Source of the DNA: Prostheceraeus crozeri
Taxonomy: Eukaryota; Platyhelminthes; Polycladida; Euryleptidae
Assembly (NCBI GenBank): GCA_907163375.1
Contig: CAJQUW010008647.1
Coordinates: forward strand, 1 to 64,000
Length of the DNA stretch: 64,000 bases
Reading direction: 5' to 3'
Each line of letters starts with the position of its first letter. Positions within the stretch are counted from its first letter, which is position 1. The notes under the pieces were generated by a model. It had not been told where the DNA came from, did not search any database, and worked only from the letters and a program-made list of their open reading frames with translations. Of the stretch, positions 45,919 to 56,720 are shown in pieces. The position numbers and the translations under genes are program-made.

Positions 45919-46726
45919 GTCCTTCTATTCTATGCCCACACTGTAAATCGCTCAATACCAATGCATACCAAAATATTTTTTTGGTATATTTCTGTATCTA
46001 CTTGTATGCTTTTCGCATGTTATTTCAAGTGTGGAATGCTTTACATGATAAAGGGCATGGAAATTGATAGCAATAAATATCTAGAAAGGAAGTAAATCTC
46101 CATCCAATTTGCAATAGTGGCACAAAAATCGCACGCATTTTCACTTAAATGCTCATGTCAACGGTTAAATCAGTGGGTTAGAATCAATCACATGTGCAAT
46201 TCTAAGCTCTTCATTGGTGGTTCATGCCCCAACTTAGTTCCCCCGGATGTGCCGCGACCTTGAGTCAATTTCCATTCTAGTCAACTTCAGATAAACATGC
46301 TATTTCAATGCTAAAGGCATACCAGCATAATGTTAAAGGAAACCATTAATGATGTCTAAAATATGTTGATTCAAGGCCTTTTGTCAATAAAGATCAGACT
46401 AATGTTACTGCTGTTTTGTAAGTAGTGAGATAATGACATTCAAGAGCCAAACGTACAATGCTGAATTCGATTTTAATACACGTAAGTCTAATGCATTTCA
46501 CAAATAATCAATAAGTCTACAACCATCAACGTTTATGCATTATGTAATTTTGAAATCAAGCATATCATCAATCCGAAATAAAACACATTATAATTCATGA
46601 AAGTAAATGTAGTTATGTTGGTGATATATAAGTAAGTCAACATGGTAGCTGGAAAGCTGTCGCTTCATTGAACAGATGATTATCAACTTAGTTCATGGGG
46701 TTGAGCTAATTATGATTCGTGAGAAT
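43842..46726. other. no gene found; (CTAT)n microsatellite
   Basis: AT-rich, no ORF of note over nearly 3 kb. A perfect CTAT tract occupies about 45882-45917. It is preceded by a short GC-richer stretch (GAGCCCCTGTAGCGCAGCG, near 45825) that could be the 3' end of a short retroelement with a CTAT tail. The last 130 bp flank the complete Polinton. Confidence 0.45.
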
Positions 46727-46732
46727 GTTGTT
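46727..46732. repeat. 6-bp target site duplication (left)
   Basis: GTTGTT directly precedes the AGTAGTAAGCCC terminus. An identical GTTGTT follows the right terminus at 62685-62690. Six-bp duplications are characteristic of Polintons. Confidence 0.9.
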
Positions 46733-47125
46733 AGTAGTAAGCCCGTTCCCACGCGAAGGACAAATGTGCAGCGATGAGTCATCGCTGCTGAGTCATCATG
46801 CTGACTCAGCCCCCCTCCTGTCTGGAAGGTCTTCGCCAAGGATGTGATGGAAAAGATCGGACCGAGTGGAGGAAACTGCTCCCTCCCCCCCCTCCTCTGA
46901 GGTTGTGTGGTGTTGGTTGTTCACGTCTCCGGTGAGGAAAGGGCAGGTGTTGGATGTTTTGGGATAAGAAAGGCCCTGTTTCGGCATGAATAAGTGTCTG
47001 GATGGATAAACGGAGGGCAGATTCGGATTCTACGTGAAAGTTTGGGTTAGGAAGGTTGTTTCCAGCTCAATCGGAAGAAAAAGCGCTACCCCCCCCTCCT
47101 GACAGGCAAGCCAGCAGGCAGACTT
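46733..47125 (+). repeat. left terminal inverted repeat, copy 2
   Basis: About 390 bp matches the right end in inverse order (AGCCCCCC tract, CTTCGCCAAGGATGTGATGGAAAAGATCGG, GGGCAGATTCGGATTCTACGTG, CAGCTCAATCGGA and a second C tract). It contains three AP-1 sites: 46775-46781, 46789-46795 and 46802-46808. Homology ends after the second C tract, where the left copy appears to have lost sequence still present at the right end and in copy 3. Confidence 0.85.
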
Positions 47126-47214
47126 AGATGGAAGGTTTTGGGAAACAGGAGGAAAGTCGACTGCGAGGTAGGAGTGGAAAGACTTGTGACATTTCTCAAC
47201 CGACTTCTCTCGAC

Positions 47215-47222
47215 TATATAAG
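47215..47222 (+). promoter_or_regulatory. TATA box of the left-end gene, copy 2
   Basis: TATATAAG, 78 bp before the conserved ATG at 47293. Sequence and spacing match the copy-3 promoter at 39627. Confidence 0.75.
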
Positions 47223-47292
47223 TGGAGTCTCTACTTGTGGGAATCAGTTCAATCGCCAGTCGAGGTACGGGTAGGTGAACTCCGGAGCTCCG

Positions 47293-47761
47293 ATGATAGC
47301 ATTGGAAATCTCTAAGAACCTGGTTTCTGTAGGAAACCAAGGCAGATTTTTCGATTGCCGAATAAGTAAAAGTGAGAGCGGTTGAGGATACGAATAAAAG
47401 GTTATTAATGATGAATGAGCAGTTGAGGGTGAAGGTGGAAAGCCTTAAGGAGACGAGAGTGGAGTTGGAAAGGTTGAGACAGATGGAGAAAGAATGGATG
47501 GAGGAGGGAAGTGAGCTGTTGAAGAAGGCGATCAAGACTAGCAGTTTGGAGGCGAGCTTGTTGAGGAAGGATGGAGAGATTGAGGAGATGCGAAGTGTGG
47601 TGAAAGAGACAGAGGAGGTGAAAGGAATTAATAAGAGGTTGCTGTCGGAAGTTGATCGGTTGCATGAGCGTGAGAAGTGTCGAAAAAGGAGAGTATATGA
47701 GGCTCATCTTCCCCTCTTTGAAAATAACGTATGTGATGTCCCCACCATCTCCAGCGATTAG
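47293..47761 (+). CDS. left-end gene: MIALEIS exon plus coiled-coil segment
   Basis: A short frame from the ATG at 47293 (MIALEISKN) is followed by a 129-codon frame at 47372-47761. The latter is almost wholly heptad-patterned and charged (LRVKVESLKETRVELERLRQ; SEVDRLHEREK), so it encodes a coiled coil ending in a short non-helical tail. The two frames overlap and are probably joined by splicing, or a shift has occurred; the junction is not certain. The conserved promoter and first exon are shared with copy 3. Function unknown; a structural or regulatory dimer is possible. Confidence 0.5.
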
Positions 47762-48424
47762 AATGAAACACAATTGTGTTACGAGGGGGTTGGAGTTCGC
47801 TGCCTCCACATGACGATAAATATCAATCGAGAGCTTGATGACTTTGTCGTCAGAAAAGTTAGAAAGAAGGTTCCCAGTAAGTCTATTCAATACAATCATT
47901 TCTCCACCCCATCTCATCTCCTACTATTTTCGTTTGAGAGTGTTTGCAGTAGTAGTGTCGGTGGACGGAGAACGCCCCATGAGCCTTCTTAAGGGCTACC
48001 TTCTAATGCAGGTAAAGCGGTCCCAAGCCCGCCACATATCTTCGGATATGGAATGCAGAGGGGAAGAATAAATGATGAAATGGAATGAAATGGGAGGCCA
48101 CCCTTGCACCACATGCAACACTCTGAACGCATAAGTTACTTTACTGTATCGCAGTCGATTGCTGTACAAGTATTGAAGAAAACGTGAGTTAGTAAATCAG
48201 CAGAAAAAACATAGGAAGACATGTGAAGTTCCAAATATACTTACTTCGAAGATTGAACTCAACATGATAAACCATTGATGATTAATACTACCACGAAGTG
48301 CAACAAGTCTACCGTTTATAGAAAAAGAGTAGAGGCTATCAGGAGTTATCAGTAGAGGCTCGTTACCTCTAAAGTATAGTTAGTAAAAAATTGTCATGAA
48401 AAAATACTTTATTTGGTCTTTGAT
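47762..48424. other. no gene recognised
   Basis: Intergenic sequence with only short ORFs. A GGTAAAGCGGTCCCAAGCCCG stretch near 48012 looks like part of a retroelement tail, but nothing around it supports that. Confidence 0.4.
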
Positions 48425-48868
48425 TTATGGACAGCCATCATTGAAACCCGTTTCACTGATAGCAATGACAATATGGTTTATTTTATTCAGAAGCAAATGA
48501 TCGCCGTAACCATGAAAGTTGTCCATCCCAGAAATAATCTTCCGCAGATGTCGTGTATAAAACTCAGAAGCATCAGTAACATATTCTTGTCCATAGGAAC
48601 GAAATTGAAAGTCAACACTTTCCACTTCTTCACCTTCTGGAAAATGAGTGTAATTGACATGTGCAATTAAGTGGGCCTTGATGAGACTGTCTTTGAAATA
48701 AGATATCAACTCCGTAAATATTTCTCGTGTGTAGTCTAAACATGCTTTCAATTCTGTCTCCTCCCTTTGAAACTCAAGGATGTAATCTTGTATTAAACCT
48801 CCGAAGCTCTCTTGATGAAAACGAATCGTGCAATCATCATGTTTCAATGTAATGACTTCAGGTGGCAT
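48425..48868 (-). CDS. stand-alone homologue of PolB N-terminal domain (left copy)
   Basis: 147 residues, intact. Blocks: CTIRFHQESFGGLIQDYILEF (residues 13-33), a helical zone with FTELISYFKDSLIKAHLIA, a strand pair VNYTHFPEGEEVESVDFQF, then EFYTRHLRKIISGMDNF and a final LLLNKINHIVIAI strand. Paralogues with the same order are at 57354-57725, 61427-61825 and 5150-5455. It diverges from the polymerase promoter, about 140 bp away. Predicted to fold like the domain preceding the PolB exonuclease (inference); possible roles are polymerase accessory or DNA binding. Confidence 0.6.
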   Translation of the reverse strand: MPPEVITLKHDDCTIRFHQESFGGLIQDYILEFQREETELKACLDYTREIFTELISYFKDSLIKAHLIAHVNYTHFPEGEEVESVDFQFRSYGQEYVTDASEFYTRHLRKIISGMDNFHGYGDHLLLNKINHIVIAISETGFNDGCP

Positions 48869-49007
48869 GGCTGAGTCTATTGCTAAACATCATTTTTGCC
48901 TAAGACGATTTCAATAACGCGTTTCAAATGTGTGTGCGTGCATCGGGAACTCTAGCTCGTCTGTGATTAGACGAGAGGTCTCATCCATTCACCGCTTAGG
49001 AAAATCT

Positions 49008-49055
49008 TATAAAAGGCAGTGCACCAGTCTGCTCTTCACATTTATCTTTCACAAG
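49008..49055 (+). promoter_or_regulatory. polymerase promoter: TATA box and leader exon
   Basis: TATAAAAG at 49008-49015 is followed about 40 bp later by an AAG/GTGAGT splice donor (exon end 49055). The first coding exon begins after a TTTTCAG acceptor at 49469. The leader would be non-coding. Confidence 0.6.
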
Positions 49056-49089
49056 GTGAGTGTCGGTGAGCTCCTGCTATCAGGTTGTT

Positions 49090-49310
49090 TTGACTTGCTA
49101 TCAAGTTGAATAGTCTCTTGCTATCAAGAGATTCACTTCTGCTCATAAAACATATCATCGCTGTAATACCTCCTTTGCTCAAGCGTTCCTTCGGGAGGGC
49201 GGGTACTGCCGTAGAGGGATAGCGTTGCACGGGTTGTTCGTCGTTTGTTAGACCGAAACCTCTGAGCCGCTGCTCATGTTGGGCGTTCGACTTCATACTC
49301 AACATGACGC
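49090..49310. repeat. copy-2 version of the Polinton-associated repeat unit
   Basis: Lies in the inferred first intron of the polymerase gene. It shares TTGCTATCAAG, GTTCCTTCGGGAGGGCGGG, TTAGACCGAAACC and CTCATGTTGGGCGTTCGAC with 40590-40750. An 87-codon minus-strand ORF crosses it, but the frame is not conserved in copy 3. Confidence 0.5.
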
Positions 49311-49518
49311 TTTCTCTCGCCAGATCAGAGTACTTCAGCCATTCGACAAAGGTTAGTCTTTATGATATGGAGTAGAGTGAAATGTAATTCATTAGATGTA
49401 GCTTCAATTATTGTTCCCATGATAAACGTTGACTAGGCAAATGAAACGATTCTCATCTCTTCTTTTCAGTGATTGAAGTATATACCTACCATTGATCATC
49501 TGCAATCGACTGTCCGTC

Positions 49519-52500
49519 ATGGAATTCGCAAAAATTAAAAACTACCGCATATCTGCTGAGATGGAGATGGCCACCATCGAGCAATGTAAGCATTTGTATC
49601 AAGGATGAGGTTGACTCACTCTATACTAACATCATTAGGGTGGACATCCCATTTAAACGTAAATCAAGACCCGTCAACTCCCCTATTTCATTCATTTTTA
49701 AACCGAATCGAAAATTTCATTGTGGCACTCTGCTTATCTTTGCAGCCATTCTTTTTCAGTGCATGAATGTATTCGTAATGGAGAACCCGTCACCCAAGGA
49801 GAAATCGGGAAGCCTATGAGCGGCTTGGCAAGTGTAAGTATCTTTAACATCACATGTTTAGGCTGTTTCAGATCCTCTGTATCATCCTTGTCTCAATCTC
49901 TAATCACTCTTTCCTGTCTACAGATTTGGCCAAGATGAAGAAATGGGAAGAAGCCGCGAGGCGGAAGTACCGCGAGGAATTTCCGGCGCTACCTTCCCGT
50001 CCATCAACCTCCGCTCAAGGTCCAACTCCTTTCTCGAGCTCGGGCATCGTCATCGCCCAACCTCCACCGCCTGCTCCGCTCCATGTACTAGTCCCCGCTC
50101 CTCGCTGCCACGTCCCTCAAACACCGTAGCCAAGGATCCTACTACCCTCGGCTCGTGTCCCACTCCTACCTCCTCCTCGACCATCGGTGTTGCCGGAGAT
50201 CAATTCATTAGATGGTAAGTAACCGTGATTGGGAAATAGGGGGGATAAGACTCAACTAAAACTCATTTCAAACTTGAAATTATGGTCATGTTACTGATCT
50301 CTTTTTTCTTTTCTCAACAGATCTGGCGACGGTTCTCCTGGACGGCGACGTTCCCTCCCGCCCCATCATCATCCATGCATCGCCACCACCACCTGCAGCA
50401 GCGGCCGAACTCCCTCTCCTCTCCGTTCAGTTGGTGGAGAGATTGCTGGAGGAGCAGGAAATGGAGTTGGAGATAGTGGGAGAGTACAGGGAGATTGAAG
50501 AGGTAGACAAGAGAGAGGAGCTCCGATGGCAGGGACGTGACAAGATCTTCGCCTCAGCCTACAGTTTGAGACGTCACATCGCTGGCAACGCTTACACGGG
50601 AGGATCTCAGCCCCGACCTCAACGACCCAAGTGTGAAGGTTATGGACGCACGTTCAACAACAGCACCAACTTGCAACGTCACATCGAAGGCGGTTCCTGT
50701 GGCAGTGTGAGGCAACCAACGACAACAACAGGTAGTAGACATCCTTCGTCGCACGTCGGCTTTTCCTGTTCTTCGTGTCAGAAGACCTTTCCTACAGAGT
50801 TTGTTCTTTCTTCGCACACACTCTGTCACACAGATTCCACTGAGCTTTACACTGACAACAACGTCACTCTAAGGCTGATCAAGTTTTCCCTTGAGAGGCT
50901 CGTTCGCGACTATGAGTTAGAAAGCTCTGAAGCTGTACAAGATATTTTCCTTTCTTGATGAATAATATAGGCTTAATTCATCAAATGTTGACGAGCTTAG
51001 ATAGATTTTTAATCAAATGTATGTTCTATCTCACTGCTCGTTTCAATAAGGTAGACAGTAGCACGGTAGAAGTAGAGTCCACTGTGACCATTCGGATAGC
51101 CTCTTGTGCTGCTGATCTCATAGGTGATGTAAATGAGTGGATAGAGAGACATGCGACCTATCTCGTCAGCAACTTAAATAAATTTAATGATAGAGATAGG
51201 GGTTTGGTTTTTGATGGGATAGAGAAAGTAGACATTAAAATCAATCTTTTAGAAAATTTGCAAGGGAGCGGTTGTTTCACCCTACCAAAAGCACTGGTTA
51301 GCAAAAAGGATGTCATCAATGTAGATTGTCAGTCCCAGTGTTTCAAGTATGCCATCCTCTCCATTCTTCACTATGATGATATAAGTGTACATCGTGAACG
51401 AATCACTCACTATCGTGAATGGGAGGATGAACTTAAGTTTGACGGGTTAGATGTCAACACATCAGATTTTAGGGACATTATCCAATTTGAAAAATTGAAT
51501 AAAATTAAGATAGTTGTCCATCTCTGGGAAAAAGGTCTGAAGGGCGTTAGGTATAACAACCGCCAAAGTAACTTCGACCGGGTTGTCAATCTCCTCCTAG
51601 TGTATAGCGACAAACACACAGAATGGCATTATTGTGGCATTCCTAAAATTTCAAAGTTTATCGCCACCAAGAAACCTATAGGGATAATTTTTTATTACTA
51701 TGATCGCTGCATACGGCGTTTCACATCTAAACCATTTTTTAAACAGCATTAGGAATGGTGCTCTCGGGCTAAACTTCAAATTGAAGTCATGCCCAAAGAT
51801 AAATTTTATAGATATGAGGAAAACCGCAATGAGCTCAGTCCCATATGTACCATCTATGCGGACATTGAATGTTACATTGAACAAGAAGACTTAAATCATG
51901 AGCCAGCAGCCTGTTATGAAGTATGGCATCCATATTATAGGAATCAAAATAAAATGCATGTGTGGCAGGGCGAGGAGTGCGTTGAAAACTTCCTCAACTT
52001 TTTAGATAGGAAAGCCCGTTTTCATCAATGGTATGAAACGGAGCTGACTAGGAAACCCATGTGCTTCACAGAAGCCGATGAACTCAAATTTGATAGGACC
52101 ACGGAATGTCCCCGCTGCTGTTCATCCTTTGATGATCAGCAACATAAGAAAGTGTGGGACCATTGCAATCTCAGTGGTAAATTTAGGTCTGCCTTCTGCA
52201 GTAAATGTAATATGAAACTTAGGCTCAAAAGGCGAACGCTCCCCGTCATCTTCCACAACTTTAAATGTTATGATGCTTACATCATCATTTGCCATGGATT
52301 CGGTAAAATGAAATTCTGGTCATCCAAAGTGATTACACAAAGTAAGGAAAAATTTATGTACATCACTGCCAAAGTAAAAGTAGCTAAGACGAAGGAGGGG
52401 AAGCCTGTCTTCTATGACATAAAGTTTCTAGATAGCTTTCAATTTATGTCTTCTTCCTTAGCCGCGTTGGCTAATAAATTAGAAACACTTCCCCTCAGTC

Positions 52501-54354
52501 AACATTTAAAGAAAGACTATCCCAACATAAGCGAAAGTCTCATGCGACGGAAAGGGGTGTTTCCTTATGGTTATTTTAGTTCAATGGAGACATTGAAGGA
52601 GACATCCGTTCCGTCCATCGATAAATTTAAAAGTGATTTGACGGGTGAGGACTGTTCGCCGGATGATTATAGGGATGCAGAGCAAGCATGGTTAGAATTT
52701 AGGTGTCGCACTTTTGGTGACTACATGCTTGCCTACTTAAAATTAGACGTCTATCTGTTGGCTGACGTGTTTGAGACTTTTAGGAAAGTCACATTAGAAC
52801 AGGACGCCTTAGACCCCGTCCATTTTGTTAGTCTACGAGGTCTGTCCTATCAGTCAGACTTCAAGATGACAAAAGAGAGAATACATTTACTGCAAGATGC
52901 AGAAATGTACACGTTATTTGAACGTGGTATTAGGGGTGGCTCAACATTAGTTAACAAACTTGTTGTCAGCAGCACCCAAGACATAGGATCGACCACGCAT
53001 TTAATGTACACAGACCAAAATAATTGATATGGGAGTGCATTATCCAAACCTTTGCCACAGTCTGACTTAAAAAATGGGTAGAGCCCTATGACATTGAACA
53101 CATCTCCAATCCAGCACACATCATAGCACTGGGAGATGAGGCCGACATAGGTTATTTATTTGAAGTCGACCTCATCTATCCAGAATGTATTAAGAATAAG
53201 ACAGTTGATTTTCCTCTCGCACCTGAATCTGGCATAGTCAGTCCAGATATGTTCTCTCCCTTTATGGAAGAACACAATAAGCAATATGAGGCGGAAAATG
53301 ACTTAAAATATAAAGCCACTAGGAAGTTGTTGCTCACCCAATTGAACAAGCAGCATTATGCCGTGCACTGTTCCATCCTCAAATGCTATCCAGGTATGGG
53401 GAATCAACTTGACAAAGTCCATCGCGCTATCCAGTTTAGGCAGAAGCCCTTTCTAAATCCGTATATAGAATTCAATAGTAAGAAACGGGCTGAATCCAAG
53501 AATCCTTTCGAAAAGGACTTCTTTAAATTTAAGAATAATGCCCTCTTTGTTAAAACCATGGAGGATGTAAGAAAGCGCATGGACTATCGTATCGTGACTG
53601 ATCCGGAAACGAGTATCAAGTTATGCCGCTCACCGCTGTTTTGTCACCATGATGTCATTTCCGAAGACATCACTGTCACATGTTAAAATCAAAAGTAGAA
53701 CTTTGCAAGCCCATTTATGTAGGACAAGCTGTCTTGGATCACTCCAAGTTAGAAATGTACAAGTTGTTTTACTACAGCTTTAAGACTTGCCCACTGATCC
53801 AACATGTTGAATTTGTAGGAGGCGATACAGACAGCTTCTTCCTGGCTTTGACAACCACTAGCCAAGTCAAGCAGGAAGACATTTTAAGATGTTTAGCACC
53901 CAAGTTTGATAGTTCCAACTATCCTACTGACCATCCGCTTTACTCTACCACAAATAAAGCGAAGCTTGGCTGCTTCAAGGATGAGTGTGCCGGCAAACAG
54001 ATAGAGGAGATGATCTTGCTTCGTCCCAAGATGTAATCAATAAAACTAAATTCCTCAGAGCTTTCTATGAAACGGGCGAAAGGCATCTCGAAGTCAATCG
54101 TTAGGAATATGACACATAAGGACTATCGAGATGCCCTAGATTCACTTAAAATTAAAAAAGTAGAAATAACCATTTTAAAATCACAGTGGCATCAAGTCAG
54201 AACAACGACGTTTAGGAAACGAGGTCTCTCAGCTTGGTGAGACAAGCGACGCTGGATGAGTCCTAACCACTCATTACCGTACGGTCATCCAGACACTCAT
54301 CTACCTCCACCCAAGAGACAGAAACTTTCTCCTCCTCCGTCCGGCGATGTATGA
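49519..54354 (+). pseudogene. protein-primed family B DNA polymerase (Polinton PolB), multi-exon, decayed
   Basis: Coding exons are inferred at 49519-49585, about 49760-49833, 49924-50214 and 50321 onward, with GTAAG donors and CAG acceptors. Domains in order: Pro-rich and acidic N-terminus; C2H2-like fingers (50570-50860); the PolB N-terminal domain; GSGCFTLPKAL and QCFKYAILSILH; exonuclease motifs TIYADIECY (51860), HNFKCYDAY (52256) and LKLDVYLLADVF (52740); IRGGS; palm segments; the YVGQAVLD block and the catalytic GGDTDSFF (53825); a GH-type C-terminus. Lesions: in-frame stops at 50127, 51750, 53025, 54034 and 54237, and frameshifts near 50950, 53070 and 53680. It cannot yield a full-length enzyme as it stands. 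Confidence 0.9.
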
Positions 54355-55025
54355 TGATGTATGCTTCCTCTCTGTTGTGGTTGATGTTTTGCTTTTTCAC
54401 TCCATGGCGTATTCTATGGGGTGTTGTGAGTGAGTGCCTTGTAGCATGCGTCCATATCCTTATCACAACATATCATGACTTGCATATCAACTGTTTTCCT
54501 GACTTTGTTTTGTCCCTGTACAGGTTCTTTCAATGACTTTGTCTTCTCCGGTGATGTGTGCCATAAAAACTTTGTTTTCTACTACCAACAGTATTACCTA
54601 TGTGCGGTGCTATGAAAATCGGCTGTGATGATGAATAACATATCATGTACATACTGTGTCGTTTTCCTTTCACATAAAGTTGGGTTTCAAATAGGTGGGA
54701 CTGACTTGGTAATAATGTCATAAGCATGTCACTGTTTGTAAGATAGGTAAAGTATAAAATATGTTTAGAATCATTTCACTTTTTGTAAAGTTAGAAATAA
54801 AATTGACGTTTGTAAAGTTAGAAATAAAGTTGACGTTTGTAAAGTTTGTACGATAGGTGAAGTATAAAATAAAGTTGGAATCATTTTAGTGTTTGTAAAG
54901 TTGGAGATAAATTTGTTGTTTGTAAAGTTAGAAAGAAAGTTGACATCCTCAAATTTCTAACAAAGTTTCCAACGAATGTAGCATCATGAAAACTTCTTCG
55001 GCTTAGGAAACATCATACTTTTTGC
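54355..55025. repeat. polymerase 3' flank with TTTGTAAAGTTAGAAATAAA tandem repeats
   Basis: At about 54775-54960 a unit of roughly 30-35 bp (GTTTGTAAAGTTAGAAATAA, then GTTGAC) is repeated about five times with variation. It includes AATAAA signals that could serve the converging polymerase and TBP-like transcripts. No gene is found in 54355-55025. Confidence 0.6.
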
Positions 55026-55300
55026 TGACTCATGTCTATAAATAGCTCTGACTCATGAAGTAGTAAAGTGCCATTCAGCTAGATAAGAATCTAATCAGTC
55101 TTGTTCAACTTTTTCACCGACAACTGTGTGGACGTGTCATTCAACATCGATGGCGCCTCGCGTCAGACAGCATGACCTTTTCACCGACAAGTGCATGGGC
55201 ATTATTTCATGTCTATAAATAGCGCTGACTCATCATAAAGCGATAAACCTTGCTGATGACCTTTTCACCGACAAGTGTGTGTGGGTGATAGTTCATTGCG
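55026..55300 (+). promoter_or_regulatory. duplicated TATA/AP-1 modules
   Basis: GTCTATAAATAGCKCTGACTCAT occurs at 55035-55056 and 55212-55233; TATAAATA is followed 5 bp later by the AP-1 site TGACTCA. An additional AP-1 site is at 55026-55032. CCTTTTCACCGACAA recurs at least three times between the modules. No plus-strand ORF follows, so the modules might drive non-coding RNA or act as enhancers. Confidence 0.5.
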
Positions 55301-55327
55301 CTGACTCCTTCAAAACACATCATGTGA

Positions 55328-55866
55328 TTAACACGATTCTATTAACTGTGCCTCATACAGATAACGCATTAAAGATTTAACAATGTCAGCTACTTTACTG
55401 ATATCACGTAAACCAGTCATGATACAATGTCCGGTGAGAAACACTGCAATATTTACAGGATGCCACTTCCGAATCAGAGCAGCAGTAAATAGTTCAGTTT
55501 CATAAAATATACAATGATTGCTGGTTTCAATGTTGGCTACATTCAATAACATCTTCAATTGAACAGACACTACTATATTCTTCAATGTCAGGGGACTGAG
55601 ACGTAGATGAGGCATGAGTGTTCGCATTTTCTTGACGACTTCGTAGCACATGGACTGCATCACGAAATGAGAAAGGTTTTCTAGGACTTGGATTTTGCCG
55701 CAGCGAAAGATTTGAAGAGTTCGAACGTTGCTCATGCGAATGACCAACATTGTGGACGACCGCGATGATACACTGAATCGGGAAGATGGGTATGCAACTG
55801 TTCTAAATCGATGTCTCTTCTGAGATTCATTTCACGCATGGCGTTGATGATGCGGATGGAGAGCAT
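55328..55866 (-). pseudogene. TATA-binding protein (TBP) homologue, one frameshift
   Basis: A start at 55866 opens a frame that shifts near 55745-55750 into the ORF running to 55328, about 180 codons in all, the length of the TBP saddle core. Two repeats are visible. Repeat 1 has VIRMSNVRTLQIFRCGKI, matching the RIREPRTTALIF...GK region. Repeat 2 has KNIVVSVQL, YETELFTAALI and IAVFLTGHCIMTG, matching NMVGS, YEPELFPGLI and LLIFVSGKVVLTG. Three of the four DNA-intercalating Phe positions of TBP are Phe here. It overlaps the upstream ORF by 35 nt. TBP-like genes are known in some large DNA viruses; I know of none described in Polintons. Confidence 0.75.
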
Positions 55867-56161
55867 GATTCACAAATGACATGAGGGTTGAGTGAACTTC
55901 CCTTGTATACTTTTCCCATGAGGGTTTTGGAATCACGATGTAGCAGTGATCATTATGTAGAATCATCTCTTGAATGCGAATAAGTACAATGCCGTCTCCT
56001 GCGTTAATGACACGGCCAGAGTTGGATAGGATAGCGCGATGCAACCTTCGTAGTTGAAAGCGTTCTACAGTTATCTGAAGTTGACGTTTCATATCATGAA
56101 ATGTAACACACTGACTTTTCCATGATACAGAGAGGCATGCTGATAATTTCCACATGATCAT
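55832..56161 (-). CDS. uncharacterised protein upstream of the TBP homologue
   Basis: 109 residues, beta-rich in appearance (GRVINAGDGIVLIRIQEMIL, then HCYIVIPKPSWEKYTREVH). A splice acceptor (CAATCAG) precedes the start. It overlaps the TBP-like start by 35 nt, so the two are probably expressed together. I recognise no family and saw no counterpart in copy 1. Confidence 0.45.
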   Translation of the reverse strand: MIMWKLSACLSVSWKSQCVTFHDMKRQLQITVERFQLRRLHRAILSNSGRVINAGDGIVLIRIQEMILHNDHCYIVIPKPSWEKYTREVHSTLMSFVNHALHPHHQRHA

Positions 56162-56297
56162 TATTCAAACCTGATTGAAGAGTGTAATGCCTAAGAAAGA
56201 AGGAGAGAGTCATGTTCATGTGTGGCATGGTGAGTGTACATTTTCAAGGCCGTGGTCTCATTAAGACCGATGGTGCGTTCTCAGTGTGTGGAGAGTG

Positions 56298-56720
56298 TTA
56301 CTGTAGTTGATCATCATCAACATGGACATCATTCTTAAAGGTTATGGAGACAATATTGGGGTCCAACGTAAAGAACCTTCCGTCCATGCGCGGAACCATG
56401 TAGATGGTTTGAATTTTAATTTCGAGGGAGTAGAATCCTTTTCCCAAAATGGGGAGAGGTTTGCAATTGAGCAAGTCGAATTCGCTGCCCTCCTTTTCAT
56501 GGATGATGAGACAGTGTCTATCCATATGAACATAGATGTATCTTCTTTCCATGATGGGAACTTGTGGTCGCTTCCCATTGTGTCGAACAATTTCTTTGGG
56601 AATCGTGAGATTTTCTTTCAGGAATGTTTCAAGAGTATTGAATTGTAACCGTGTCCAATAGTCTAACGGCACACATACTGCGAGTCCATACTGTGTTGAG
56701 ATAACCTTTAGATAATCCAT
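56298..56720 (-). CDS. paralogue of the conserved early Polinton protein
   Basis: 140 residues. Shares with the genes at 60106 and 6283 an N-terminal VPLDYWTRLQFNTLETFL helix, a KRRYIYVHMD-like central strand and GKGFYSLEIKIQTIYMVPR followed by a DGRFFTLDPNIVSI segment (compare GAGFYSFHIEVPAAYVGP). It lacks the basic C-terminal tail of the others and ends in an acidic DVHVDDDQLQ. A TATA box on the same strand is at about 57030. It may be a diverged duplicate; function unknown. Confidence 0.55.
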   Translation of the reverse strand: MDYLKVISTQYGLAVCVPLDYWTRLQFNTLETFLKENLTIPKEIVRHNGKRPQVPIMERRYIYVHMDRHCLIIHEKEGSEFDLLNCKPLPILGKGFYSLEIKIQTIYMVPRMDGRFFTLDPNIVSITFKNDVHVDDDQLQ

